Shown here: one piece after another, positions 7,434-14,458 of the stretch
Layout: the number at the start of each line of letters is the position of its first letter
Position numbering within the stretch: position 1 is the stretch's first letter
Assembly: GCA_036404255.1 (NCBI GenBank)
Contig: DASWOP010000217.1
Coordinates: forward strand, 1 to 39,580
Length of the DNA: 39,580 bases
Reading direction: 5' to 3'
Source of the DNA: JARLFX01 sp036404255
Lineage (GTDB): Bacteria > Acidobacteriota > Terriglobia > Terriglobales > Acidobacteriaceae
Program-made: the position numbers and the translations under genes
The notes under the pieces: model-generated
What the model saw: the letters and a program-made list of their open reading frames with translations, nothing else
What the model was told of the DNA's origin: nothing
Database searches by the model: none

Positions 7434-8363
7434 ATGACAACACTCGTATCGCCAAGGATGCAGATTGGAATTCAGCCACCGGGCTACCGACTGCCGGACG
7501 CAGCCCACGTAGGATGCGTTCGTCTTGCGGTCTCTGACCTGGAGCGCGCTGTCGCCTTCTATCGCGACATTGTTGGGCTGGCCGTGCTCGCGACGGAGGG
7601 ACGGCTTGCGCGGCTGGGCATTCGCACGGATGGCCAGATTCTGCTGGAACTCGAGGAGCAGCCCGGCGTGCAGCCGATTGGCAAACGCAGCCGGCTTGGG
7701 CTGTATCACACGGCATTTCTGCTTCCCAGCCGCGAAGACCTGAGCAGTTTTGTGCGCCACCTGGTGCGCCATAACGTCAACTTTGGCGCGGGCGATCACA
7801 TTTACAGCGAAGCACTGTACCTGACCGATCCCGATGGTCTGCAGGTTGAGGTCTACGCTGACAGGCCGCGCTCCGAGTGGATCTACGAAGGCGTGGAGAT
7901 TGTGAGCGCCACCAATCCCGTACAGTTTGCCGAACTACCGCCGGTTGCCGAGGGCAGCTGGGCCGGTGCCCCGCTAGGCACGACGATTGGCCACATACAC
8001 CTGTATGTGGGCGACCTGGAGATTGCCCGGAAGTTTTACCATGACGCGCTCGGGCTGGACATCGTGACGTGGCGCTATCCGGGCGCGCTGTTCACCTCTG
8101 CCGGGGGATATCACCACCATGTTGCGGTGAATGTGTGGACGGCGGGCTCGCCCCCTGCATCAGATAAAGATGCGCGGCTTTTATTTTGGGAGATGGTACT
8201 ACCGGATGAGCAGGATGTAGTCCGCGCGGGGACCAGTCTGTCGGCAGCAGGATACACAGCGGTAAAGACGGCAAACGGCGCTCCGGGCTTCTCCGATCCA
8301 TGGGGAATCACGGTCGCGTTGGCGACGCAGGCTTCGTTTGATACACGCAGCAATACAAAATAA
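7434..8363 (+). CDS. Two-domain VOC-family (extradiol ring-cleaving dioxygenase-like) protein
   Basis: The 309-aa protein has two vicinal-oxygen-chelate modules. The first starts at HVGCVRLAVSDLERAVAFY (about residue 25) and ends with DPDGLQVEVYADR, giving His and Glu metal-ligand candidates. The second starts at IGHIHLYVGDLEIARKFYH (about 185) and includes GGYHHHVAVNVW, but its last strand reads DPWGITVAL and lacks the usual Glu. Length and layout match CatE/MhqA-type catechol-2,3-dioxygenases of Bacillus (about 285-320 aa), so cleavage of catechols or hydroquinones is likely but unproven; glyoxalase- or fosfomycin-resistance-like roles are less likely at this size. YceI starts 16 nt after its stop. 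Confidence 0.88.
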   Translation: MTTLVSPRMQIGIQPPGYRLPDAAHVGCVRLAVSDLERAVAFYRDIVGLAVLATEGRLARLGIRTDGQILLELEEQPGVQPIGKRSRLGLYHTAFLLPSREDLSSFVRHLVRHNVNFGAGDHIYSEALYLTDPDGLQVEVYADRPRSEWIYEGVEIVSATNPVQFAELPPVAEGSWAGAPLGTTIGHIHLYVGDLEIARKFYHDALGLDIVTWRYPGALFTSAGGYHHHVAVNVWTAGSPPASDKDARLLFWEMVLPDEQDVVRAGTSLSAAGYTAVKTANGAPGFSDPWGITVALATQASFDTRSNTK

Positions 8364-8379
8364 TCCTAAGGAGAACGAC

Positions 8380-8967
8380 ATGAAACTCAGAACTTCTATT
8401 CTTGCACTATCCGCAATTCTCTTCGCAACGCTACCGGCTGTGGCGCAGAATTACGCCATCGATCCGGCTCACTCCGCGATCAACTTCAGCATCAAGCACA
8501 TGGCAATCTCTACCGTGCGTGGGCGCTTTGCCATCAAGAGCGGAAACATCACCTTCGATGCGAAGAATGCAGCGAAATCTTCCGTGACTGCGGTGATTGA
8601 CGTGGCATCAGTCGATACCGGCGTGGAGAAGCGCGATGGGCATCTGAAGAGCCCGGACTTCTTTGACGCAGCGCAGTTCCCTACCGCGATCTTTACCAGC
8701 AGCACAGTGAAGCGCGCAGGCGATGGGTATGAGGTGATCGGCACACTCACCCTGCATGGCGTGACCAAGCCCGTAACCCTGCACATGGATGCTCCGAGCA
8801 AAGAGCAGATCGGCATGGACGGCAAGCCGCATCGCGGATTCAGCGCAACTACGACGCTGCACCGGCAGGATTTCGGCCTGAACTGGAATGGGCCGCTAAA
8901 GTCCGGCGACAACGTGCTGGGTGATGACGTGCCGATGACGTTTGACATTGAAGCGGGTCAGATCTAA
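8380..8967 (+). CDS. YceI-family periplasmic lipid/isoprenoid-binding protein
   Basis: The 195-aa secreted protein has a signal peptide (residues 1-21, ending in VAQ) and the YceI opening YAIDPAHSAINFSIKHM. Further conserved stretches are STVRGRFAIKSG, KRDGHLKSPDFFDAAQFP, LTLHGVTKPVTLHM and the final DVPMTFDIEAG. YceI proteins form a lipocalin-like barrel that binds polyprenyl or isoprenoid-quinone ligands in the periplasm. I chose the ATG at 8380, which has TAAGGAG 7 nt upstream, over an in-frame upstream start inside the VOC gene. Co-transcription with a ring-cleaving enzyme and a MarR regulator suggests a quinone or aromatic stress unit. Confidence 0.93.
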   Translation: MKLRTSILALSAILFATLPAVAQNYAIDPAHSAINFSIKHMAISTVRGRFAIKSGNITFDAKNAAKSSVTAVIDVASVDTGVEKRDGHLKSPDFFDAAQFPTAIFTSSTVKRAGDGYEVIGTLTLHGVTKPVTLHMDAPSKEQIGMDGKPHRGFSATTTLHRQDFGLNWNGPLKSGDNVLGDDVPMTFDIEAGQI

Positions 8968-8983
8968 CCAGCTACTCCGGGCG

Positions 8984-9029
8984 AAACCGGCGCGGGCCTA
9001 CTTGTCAGAGTAGTAGCCCGCGCGGGTTT
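8984..9029. terminator. Bidirectional terminator-like hairpin at convergent gene ends
   Basis: Arms 8984-8997 and 9016-9029 (AAACCGGCGCGGGC and its complement, 13 of 14 paired) enclose an 18-nt loop. The loop begins exactly at the VWFA gene's stop codon, so the right arm also encodes its last residues. It separates the convergent YceI and VWFA genes. Confidence 0.65.
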
Positions 9030-10155
9030 GCACGGTCAGCTTTTTGTCTTTCGCGGTAACTGAAACCTCGTGATATCCGGCGCCGTCGTGTGCTGGGGGT
9101 GCATAGCCTACGCGATACTGGTTGCGCAGCTGATCCGCAATCTGCTGATAGATTGCCGCGACAGGCTGCTTCTTCGAGACCTGAAAGAGCGTGCCGCCGG
9201 TCTCCTGCGTCATCCGCTCCAGAGCCTTGCGGCCATCGGCGTGAGATTCCCCACCGGGGGGATGATTGCCACCGCCGCCGGGACCGCCATTGCCGCCGCG
9301 GCCACCACCGGGCAATCCGCCTCCACCGCCGGGCCAGCCTCCACCGCCGCCCGGCCAGCCACCGCCGGAACGGCCTCCGCCAGGATTGCCACCACCACCG
9401 TTGCCGCCATCATGCCCGAAACCGCGGTCACGATGCTCTTCGCCTGCAAAGTAGATGGCATACACCATGGTGTCTGCCCGCTGTGCCGCCTCAATCGCGG
9501 ACGCGATGGATTCCATGCTGCCGATGTCTACGCCATCCGTGAGCAGGATGAGCGCCTTGCGATTCGGTTCCTTCTTGATGACTTCGTCAGCCGCGAGGAA
9601 GACTGCGTCGTAGAGCTGCTTGGTCGAATGGTGCGCGGGGTGCGGATCGCTGGCATCAGATTTGTCTGTGCTGCCAGCGGCCATGGGAGCAAGCTGCGCC
9701 AGTGCGGCCTGCAATGCGGAACGAGAACTGGTGGGGTTGCAGAGCAGGTCCACCTCGCGGGCGAACTCCACCACAAAGGCTTTATCGGTAGGGCGCATCA
9801 TCTGTTCCAGAAAGGTGCGGCTGGCGGTGCGCTCTTCATCCAGGGCGTCATGCTGCGATGCACCTGCATCCACCAGTAGGCCGAGCGTCAGCGGAAGATC
9901 CACATCATGATCAAAGTAATGGATAGTCTGCGGCTTGCCATCTTCGGTGACGGTGATGTCGTCTTTTGTCAGCTTGGTGACGATATCGCCATGCTTGTCG
10001 CGCACAACCAGTGGCAGACTCACCATGCGGGAGTCTGTTTTGATGGTTGGCGTAGAGGCAGCAGTGTTCAGAGAGGGCGCCGGAGGCTGCTGCGCGTAGA
10101 GCGGCAGGGCCAGGATAGTGGTGAAAATAATTCCGAGCGAATAGTTCTGCAACAT
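8998..10155 (-). CDS. Secreted VWFA-related domain protein with Gly/Pro/Trp-rich insert
   Basis: The 385-aa protein has a signal peptide (1-22, ALPLYAQQ), an N-terminal beta domain (VVRDKHGDIVTKLTKDDITVTEDGK) and a von Willebrand A-like domain from about residue 88. This arrangement matches the VWFA-related family common in acidobacteria. The first metal-site motif is altered: LLVDAGAS (Asp96, Ser100) has Gly where the DxSxS motif normally has Ser, although a later TDGVD (207-210) resembles the conserved strand. Residues 245-302 are an insert of GGGWPGGG-like units that splits the domain before its last strands. ATG 10155 has AAGGTG upstream. Surface adhesion or complex assembly is possible; no specific role is visible. 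Confidence 0.85.
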   Translation of the reverse strand: MLQNYSLGIIFTTILALPLYAQQPPAPSLNTAASTPTIKTDSRMVSLPLVVRDKHGDIVTKLTKDDITVTEDGKPQTIHYFDHDVDLPLTLGLLVDAGASQHDALDEERTASRTFLEQMMRPTDKAFVVEFAREVDLLCNPTSSRSALQAALAQLAPMAAGSTDKSDASDPHPAHHSTKQLYDAVFLAADEVIKKEPNRKALILLTDGVDIGSMESIASAIEAAQRADTMVYAIYFAGEEHRDRGFGHDGGNGGGGNPGGGRSGGGWPGGGGGWPGGGGGLPGGGRGGNGGPGGGGNHPPGGESHADGRKALERMTQETGGTLFQVSKKQPVAAIYQQIADQLRNQYRVGYAPPAHDGAGYHEVSVTAKDKKLTVQTRAGYYSDK

Positions 10156-10256
10156 CGTTACACCTTACCAGCGAAAAGAATACACCGCATCGCAGCGCTG
10201 ATCGATAGACGGTCTTAGCGGGCTTCTGGTGTACAGGGCAGGAAGCGTTCCATAAA

Positions 10257-10296
10257 AAAGCCGCGGTCCGGATTGAAGATCCGATGCCGCGGCTTT
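10257..10296 (-). terminator. Rho-independent terminator, bidirectional in form
   Basis: AAAGCCGCGG (10257-10266) and CCGCGGCTTT (10287-10296) pair perfectly, with an inner CCGGAT/ATCCG stem. AAAAAA at 10254-10259 gives a U-run on the minus strand, so it ends the WXXGXW gene; TTTTT at 10299-10303 allows the other direction too. Confidence 0.85.
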
Positions 10297-10319
10297 GGTT
10301 TTTCCACTCAAACTACACT

Positions 10320-10691
10320 CTAGCGGCGGCCATGGTCGTCATGATGGTCGTCGCGATCATGGTGATCACCGTCGTGGTGGTCACGATCTTCGTGGCCCCA
10401 ACCGCCTTCGTGATACTGCCAGCCCCGCCGGTAATGCTCATAGTGGGGGTGATTCCAGTAGGCGCCCTCATAGGGCGGCTGGTTCCAGCGGCCGGGCACC
10501 CAGACATAGCGGTTGCGGTTCACACCCCAGTAGCCGTCAATCCACATGTAGCCCTGTCCAGGCATGGGCGGACGTCGCTCATAGCGCATCGGCGGAGGGG
10601 TTCTGCCGATGTAGATGCCAACCTGAGAGTAAGCAGCCGGAACCGCAAAGGTTGCGACAAGTGCTGCAGCAGCAAACCATTTCATCTTCAT
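10320..10691 (-). CDS. Secreted WXXGXW/YXWQ-type envelope protein with His/Asp-rich tail
   Basis: The 123-aa protein has a signal peptide (1-22, ending in AYSQ). Its aromatic repeat modules, such as GYMWIDGYWGVNRNRYVWVPGRW, fit the WXXGXW/YXWQ repeat proteins of bacterial envelopes. The last ~35 residues are almost only His, Asp, Gly and Arg (DRDHHDGDHHDRDDHHDD), a composition able to bind divalent metals. ATG 10691 has AAGGAGA upstream; a second in-frame ATG lies two codons on. Its function is unknown; it is convergent with nothing and ends at a strong terminator. Confidence 0.8.
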   Translation of the reverse strand: MKMKWFAAAALVATFAVPAAYSQVGIYIGRTPPPMRYERRPPMPGQGYMWIDGYWGVNRNRYVWVPGRWNQPPYEGAYWNHPHYEHYRRGWQYHEGGWGHEDRDHHDGDHHDRDDHHDDHGRR

Positions 10692-10749
10692 GCATTCTCT
10701 CCTTGTGTCACTTACATAGGATGCAAACGCGGAGCGGGCGCCGGCCTAC

Positions 10750-10787
10750 TTGACTATGAATATTCGCATATCCTAATATAGATTCAT
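10750..10787 (+). promoter_or_regulatory. Promoter and dyad of arsR-sulP; leaderless start predicted
   Basis: TTGACT (10750-10755), an 18-bp spacer and TAATAT (10774-10779) form a near-consensus sigma-70-type promoter. The expected transcription start, about 7 nt after the -10, is the A of the arsR ATG at 10786, and there is no SD. A split dyad ATGAAT (10756-10761) / ATTCAT (10782-10787) brackets the -10 and could be an ArsR autoregulatory operator. Confidence 0.7.
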
Positions 10788-11142
10788 GCAACAACAACTT
10801 CGCCGCTTCAAAGCGGACATCTTTCAGGCTCTCGCGCATCCCACGCGAATCGCAATTCTCGAGCTTTTGAACGAAGGGGAGCTGTCTGCCGGGGCGCTCA
10901 TCAGCAAGCTGGAACTGGAGCAGGCTAACGTCTCCCAGCACCTCGCGGTCCTCCGCGCCAAGCAACTGGTGACCAAGCGCAAGGCCGGCAACCAGGTCTT
11001 CTATACCGTTCGCGACCCCATCCTGCTGGAGGTGCTGAAGCTGATGCGGACCTACTTCCATGCACATTTGAAGGAGTCGCTGACCATGCTGGATGAGATG
11101 GAAAAGCCAGTGGAAGAGAAACTGGTAGAGCAAGCCCAATGA
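10786..11142 (+). CDS. ArsR-family transcriptional regulator
   Basis: The 118-aa winged-helix repressor has the typical opening FQALAHPTRIAILELLNEGELSAGAL and recognition helix region QANVSQHLAVLRAKQLV, followed by the wing KRKAGNQVFYTV. It contains no cysteine at all, so it is not a thiol-based arsenite or cadmium sensor of the classic type; the signal could be non-metal or a His/Asp-based site (HAH at about 92-94). Its stop overlaps the start of the SulP gene (ATGA), so regulator and transporter are translationally coupled and probably autoregulated together. The message appears to start at the ATG itself. Confidence 0.93.
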   Translation: MQQQLRRFKADIFQALAHPTRIAILELLNEGELSAGALISKLELEQANVSQHLAVLRAKQLVTKRKAGNQVFYTVRDPILLEVLKLMRTYFHAHLKESLTMLDEMEKPVEEKLVEQAQ

Positions 11143-12848
11143 CCTGGCCAGCAAAATGGACTCCGCGGTCGATTGAGTGCCTGCGCAACTACTCTCTGCA
11201 TACATTCACACAGGACCTGATCGCCGGACTGACGGTGGGTCTGGTGGCGTTGCCGCTGGCGATGGCCTTTGGCATTGCCTCTGGCGTAGCTCCACAGGCG
11301 GGCATCTACACGGCTGTTGTGGCCGGATTCCTCATCTCGGCGCTGGGCGGGTCGCGTACGCAGATTGGCGGGCCAACGGGCGCATTCGTCGTCATCGTTG
11401 CCGGCATTGTGATGAAGTTCGGGCTGGGCGGGCTGGCGCTGGTCGGCATGATGGCTGGCGTTCTGCTGATCGTGATGGGCCTGACCGGCCTGGGCACAGC
11501 AGTGAAGTATATTCCCCGCCCCGTCACCATCGGCTTTACCAACGGCATCGCCGTACTGATTGCATCGACGCAGATCAAGGATTTTCTGGGACTCACCACG
11601 CCCGGGGTGCCGAGCGAATTCATTCCCCGCATGCATATGCTGGCGATCTACATCACCACCATCCAGCCGAAGACACTGGTGATCGGCGCAGCGTCGCTTA
11701 CGGTGATTTTGCTGTGGCCGCGGATCACCCGGCGGGTGCCCGGCTCCATTGTTGCGCTGCTGCTGGCTACCGTCGTAACTGCGCTCTTTCATCTGCACAC
11801 CGAGACGATTGGCAGCCGCTTTGGCGGCATTCCCCAGGGCTTTCCGCATTTCGCTTTTCCAGGTTTTCACGCGGAACACATCATTCCGCTGATTCCGTCC
11901 GCGCTGACGGTGGCTCTGCTGGCAGCCGTAGAAAGTCTGCTCTCTGCCGTGGTGGCCGATGGCATGAGCGGCGATCACCATAACTCGAATATGGAACTGG
12001 TAGCGCAGGGCGTGGCGAATCTGGCGTCACCGCTTTTCGGCGGCATCCCCGCTACGGGAGCTATCGCACGCACCGCAACCAATATCCGGTCCGGTGGGCG
12101 CACGCCCGTAGCCGGCATGGTGCATGCCTTCACCCTGCTTGCCATTTTGCTGGTGGCTGCGCCGCTGGCGAAATTTGTTCCGCTGGCAACGCTTGCCGCT
12201 GTGCTATTTGTGGTCGCGTACAACATGGGCGAGTGGCGCGAAATTGCCACCATCATGCGGCTTTCCAGAACAGACATTGCCGTGTGGCTGGCCACGTTTG
12301 CGCTGACGGTACTGGCGGATCTGACCGTCGCCGTCGCCGTGGGCATGGCTCTGGCTGCGCTGCTCTACATCTACCGCATTGCAGAAACCACTACCGTGGC
12401 ACCGGTTACCGCAGGGTATCTGCGCGATGGCCGCGCCCACATCCTGCAGGGGCAGGATATTCCCACCAACGTGAGCATTCTGCGCATCCACGGCCCTTTC
12501 CTCTTCGGCACCACGGAGAAGCTGGCCGAAGAGACCAGAGACCTGACTAAGCTGGGCGAGATCGTCATTCTGCGCCTGCGCAACATGACGGCGCTGGACG
12601 CGACCGGCGTTCACGCACTGGATCAATTTGCCAACCGTCTGCGCAAGGCCGGGAAGGTGCTGCTGATCTGCGGGGTGAGAGACCAGCCGTCCCGGGAGAT
12701 CGAAGGCTCCGATTTCCTGCGGCATGTGGGCGAAGAGAACGTGCTCCCGCATGTCCAGGCGGCGCTGGCGCGTGCCCGGGCCCTGCTGGGAGACTTTGGC
12801 GGGGTTGGCCGTGAAGTGGCGGCCATGATGGCGCGCCAGTCACTATAG
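11139..12848 (+). CDS. SulP/SLC26-family anion transporter with STAS domain
   Basis: The 569-aa inner-membrane protein has the SulP opening DLIAGLTVGLVALPLAMAFGIASGVAPQAG, the conserved GGSRTQIGGPTGAF segment and multiple hydrophobic helices to about residue 425. A cytoplasmic STAS domain follows at about 445-555, with LDATGVHAL at the position of the regulatory DSSG loop of anti-sigma antagonists. SulP proteins carry sulfate, bicarbonate or dicarboxylates; the sequence does not decide which. Control by an ArsR-type repressor is unusual for a housekeeping sulfate carrier and hints at a conditional role, for example bicarbonate or an oxyanion. It starts inside arsR by 4 nt. Confidence 0.93.
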   Translation: MTWPAKWTPRSIECLRNYSLHTFTQDLIAGLTVGLVALPLAMAFGIASGVAPQAGIYTAVVAGFLISALGGSRTQIGGPTGAFVVIVAGIVMKFGLGGLALVGMMAGVLLIVMGLTGLGTAVKYIPRPVTIGFTNGIAVLIASTQIKDFLGLTTPGVPSEFIPRMHMLAIYITTIQPKTLVIGAASLTVILLWPRITRRVPGSIVALLLATVVTALFHLHTETIGSRFGGIPQGFPHFAFPGFHAEHIIPLIPSALTVALLAAVESLLSAVVADGMSGDHHNSNMELVAQGVANLASPLFGGIPATGAIARTATNIRSGGRTPVAGMVHAFTLLAILLVAAPLAKFVPLATLAAVLFVVAYNMGEWREIATIMRLSRTDIAVWLATFALTVLADLTVAVAVGMALAALLYIYRIAETTTVAPVTAGYLRDGRAHILQGQDIPTNVSILRIHGPFLFGTTEKLAEETRDLTKLGEIVILRLRNMTALDATGVHALDQFANRLRKAGKVLLICGVRDQPSREIEGSDFLRHVGEENVLPHVQAALARARALLGDFGGVGREVAAMMARQSL

Positions 12849-12877
12849 GGCGGCTCAGGCTGGTAGCTCTCCACACC

Positions 12878-12893
12878 GGTGATGCACGTCACA
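12878..12893 (+). promoter_or_regulatory. Crp/Fnr-type site A
   Basis: GGTGATGCACGTCACA is a dyad with GTGA/TCAC half-sites. It lies 22 bp before GATCAT (12916-12921), a -10-like hexamer matching TATAAT at 4 of 6 positions. The implied transcription start falls at 12928, the first ATG of the small gene. Confidence 0.55.
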
Positions 12894-12927
12894 GCCACTC
12901 GTGAAGAGGTTCGCGGATCATAGTGAA

Positions 12928-13131
12928 ATGATGATCGAAACTCTCCCCAATTCGACCCCTACTCCCGACCCATGCGAAGAGGCCTGCAGCGGCTATGGAA
13001 CCCAGGAACGCTGCCCCCCGCTGATCGTGCTCGCCTCCGCTGCGCAGAATATGGAAACTCCGGCCGAGGAGCTTCCCTGCCTCGCGTCTGCGCTGCAGCA
13101 GAGCAAGACGGAAAAAGAACCGCGCTCCTGA
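12928..13131 (+). CDS. Small unknown protein (67 aa), candidate Fnr-controlled gene
   Basis: The 67-aa frame begins MMIETLPNSTPTPDPCEEAC, is acidic and proline-rich, and has four cysteines (CX3CX8C near the middle, then LPCL). I recognise no family. A GTG at 12901 would add nine residues, but the candidate promoter downstream of site A predicts a transcript starting at the ATG 12928, so the message would be leaderless; I see no SD. A hairpin with its stop codon in the loop closes the gene, which favours a real transcription unit. The protein carries no signal peptide or membrane segment, so it is probably cytoplasmic. Doubt remains because the frame is short. Confidence 0.5.
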   Translation: MMIETLPNSTPTPDPCEEACSGYGTQERCPPLIVLASAAQNMETPAEELPCLASALQQSKTEKEPRS

Positions 13132-13145
13132 GCTTCGGAGCGCGG
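13120..13145 (+). terminator. Hairpin at the end of the small gene
   Basis: CCGCGCTCC (13120-13128) pairs with GGAGCGCGG (13137-13145); the loop holds the TGA stop at 13129-13131. No good U-run follows (AAATTTTATT comes 14 nt later). The hairpin may serve both this gene and the convergent USP gene. Confidence 0.55.
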
Positions 13146-13194
13146 CCTTCAGTTCACAAATTTTATTGAGAAAGCACTGTCTGCCTGCTAACCG

Positions 13195-14187
13195 CTACAG
13201 GCATGCAGCAGAGAGCTTTGCGCCATTGTTGTGCTCCACCGCAATGGTGAGCACCGGGCACGGCGCTTCGGTAATGATGCGGTAGGCAATGTGCGCGGGC
13301 AGATGCGAGGCCAGCATGGACGTCTGGCGGACGCCCAGCACAATCAGCTGTGCGTCATGCTGTTTGGCATAATCCACCACGGCATACGAGACATCGCAGC
13401 CGTAGCCGATATCGCAGACGGTATCCTGCCCAACGGCTTTGCATTCATTGGCGACGTGGTGCAATGCAACCTTGATGATGGCTGGAACCACATCGTCCTG
13501 CGAGTTGCCTTCTACCATGCGCGGAAGCACATGCAGGCAACGCAACTGCGCTTCCAGCAGATGAGCGAAGCTGGCAGCGTAACCGATCGCCGGTGCGCTG
13601 GCGCGATTGAAGTCCGTCGCGAAGACGATGGCACCCTCTGGCGGTTTGATGGTCATGCAGTGGGTCGCATGCGGACCAATAGTGAGTACCGGGCAGGTCG
13701 ATTTTCGCAGCACAGCCTCTGCCGTAGAACCATGTGCCAGCCGCTCCAGGCCGCGGAACCCATTGGTCCCGAGAATGACAAGGTCGATCTTTTCCGCAAC
13801 AACGGTCTCCAGAATCGCCTTAGGAGCGATGCCGGTCCTGGTGACGATAGACGCCTTGACGCCAGTCTCCTTCACCTCAAGCAGCGCATGATTCAGCCGC
13901 TGCAGGGCGAGCTCTTCCAGTGCGTTCAAGCCCTCTACCGTACCGCCGGCAGAGGAGCCTACAGCCTCAGAGTATTCGAAGACGTGAAGAAGCGACAGAT
14001 GGGCCTGGAAGTTCAGGCTCAGGCGTAGCGCCATGTTGAGCGCAGCATGCGAGGCACCGGAAAAATCCGTTGCGACGAGAATTCGACGGAACTTGGTCAG
14101 TGCCTGTGGTGCTTGATCCATGCGAGATACCTGCTCACTGGTCCGCTTGTCGGCCGGTGACGGTGCTGCAGTATTAAATTGCGTCAT
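13195..14187 (-). CDS. Tandem universal stress protein (UspA x2)
   Basis: The 330-aa cytoplasmic protein has two Usp domains. Domain 1 (from FRRILVATDFSGASHAAL) carries an intact nucleotide-binding loop GTNGFRGLERLAHGST, the G-2X-G-9X-G-S pattern of ATP-binding Usp proteins. Domain 2 (from GAIVFATDFNRAS) has a degenerate loop (GVRQTSMLASHLPAHIAY) and probably does not bind ATP. I chose ATG 14187, preceded by GGGAGG, over a start at 14235 without an SD. A Crp/Fnr-type site lies 217 nt upstream with a -10-like TATCCT, predicting a leader of about 175 nt. Usp genes are classic low-oxygen and stasis genes (DosR regulon in Mycobacterium; Anr-dependent usp genes in Pseudomonas). Confidence 0.93.
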   Translation of the reverse strand: MTQFNTAAPSPADKRTSEQVSRMDQAPQALTKFRRILVATDFSGASHAALNMALRLSLNFQAHLSLLHVFEYSEAVGSSAGGTVEGLNALEELALQRLNHALLEVKETGVKASIVTRTGIAPKAILETVVAEKIDLVILGTNGFRGLERLAHGSTAEAVLRKSTCPVLTIGPHATHCMTIKPPEGAIVFATDFNRASAPAIGYAASFAHLLEAQLRCLHVLPRMVEGNSQDDVVPAIIKVALHHVANECKAVGQDTVCDIGYGCDVSYAVVDYAKQHDAQLIVLGVRQTSMLASHLPAHIAYRIITEAPCPVLTIAVEHNNGAKLSAACL

Positions 14188-14368
14188 GCTGCCTCCCGCT
14201 GATCGGTCGAAGGTCTTTCTGTTGGTGCAACACACAGGATTCGAGGAAGGAATGACAACTCGAGGGAATGGGACATCCGCCGTGGCCAGAATTACATAGC
14301 CTACAGTGGAGCGGATTAGCGTAACGGTTCACCATAATCCCCTCAAAAGCCTCCGCATTTCTTTCTGA

Positions 14369-14412
14369 AGGATAGGGGTTCGCTGGGAGCGTCGGCTGTG
14401 ACCGCCGTCACG
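14369..14412 (-). promoter_or_regulatory. Crp/Fnr-type site B and promoter of the first USP gene
   Basis: On the plus strand 14397-14412 reads TGTGACCGCCGTCACG. On the minus strand it is followed after exactly 22 bp by TATCCT (14374-14369), a -10-like hexamer. The site centre is then about 42.5 bp upstream of the predicted start, as for a class II activator. Confidence 0.6.
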
Positions 14413-14458
14413 TGGTTATGTGGGCGTGGAGCTAAGGTTTTGGAAGTAAAGGGCACAA

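Noticed and set aside
9266..9420. Tandem-repeat-looking CCGCCG/CCACCG tract that could be mistaken for a repeat array
   Set aside because: It is the coding sequence for the Gly/Pro/Trp-rich insert of the VWFA-related protein; unit length is irregular and there are no spacers.
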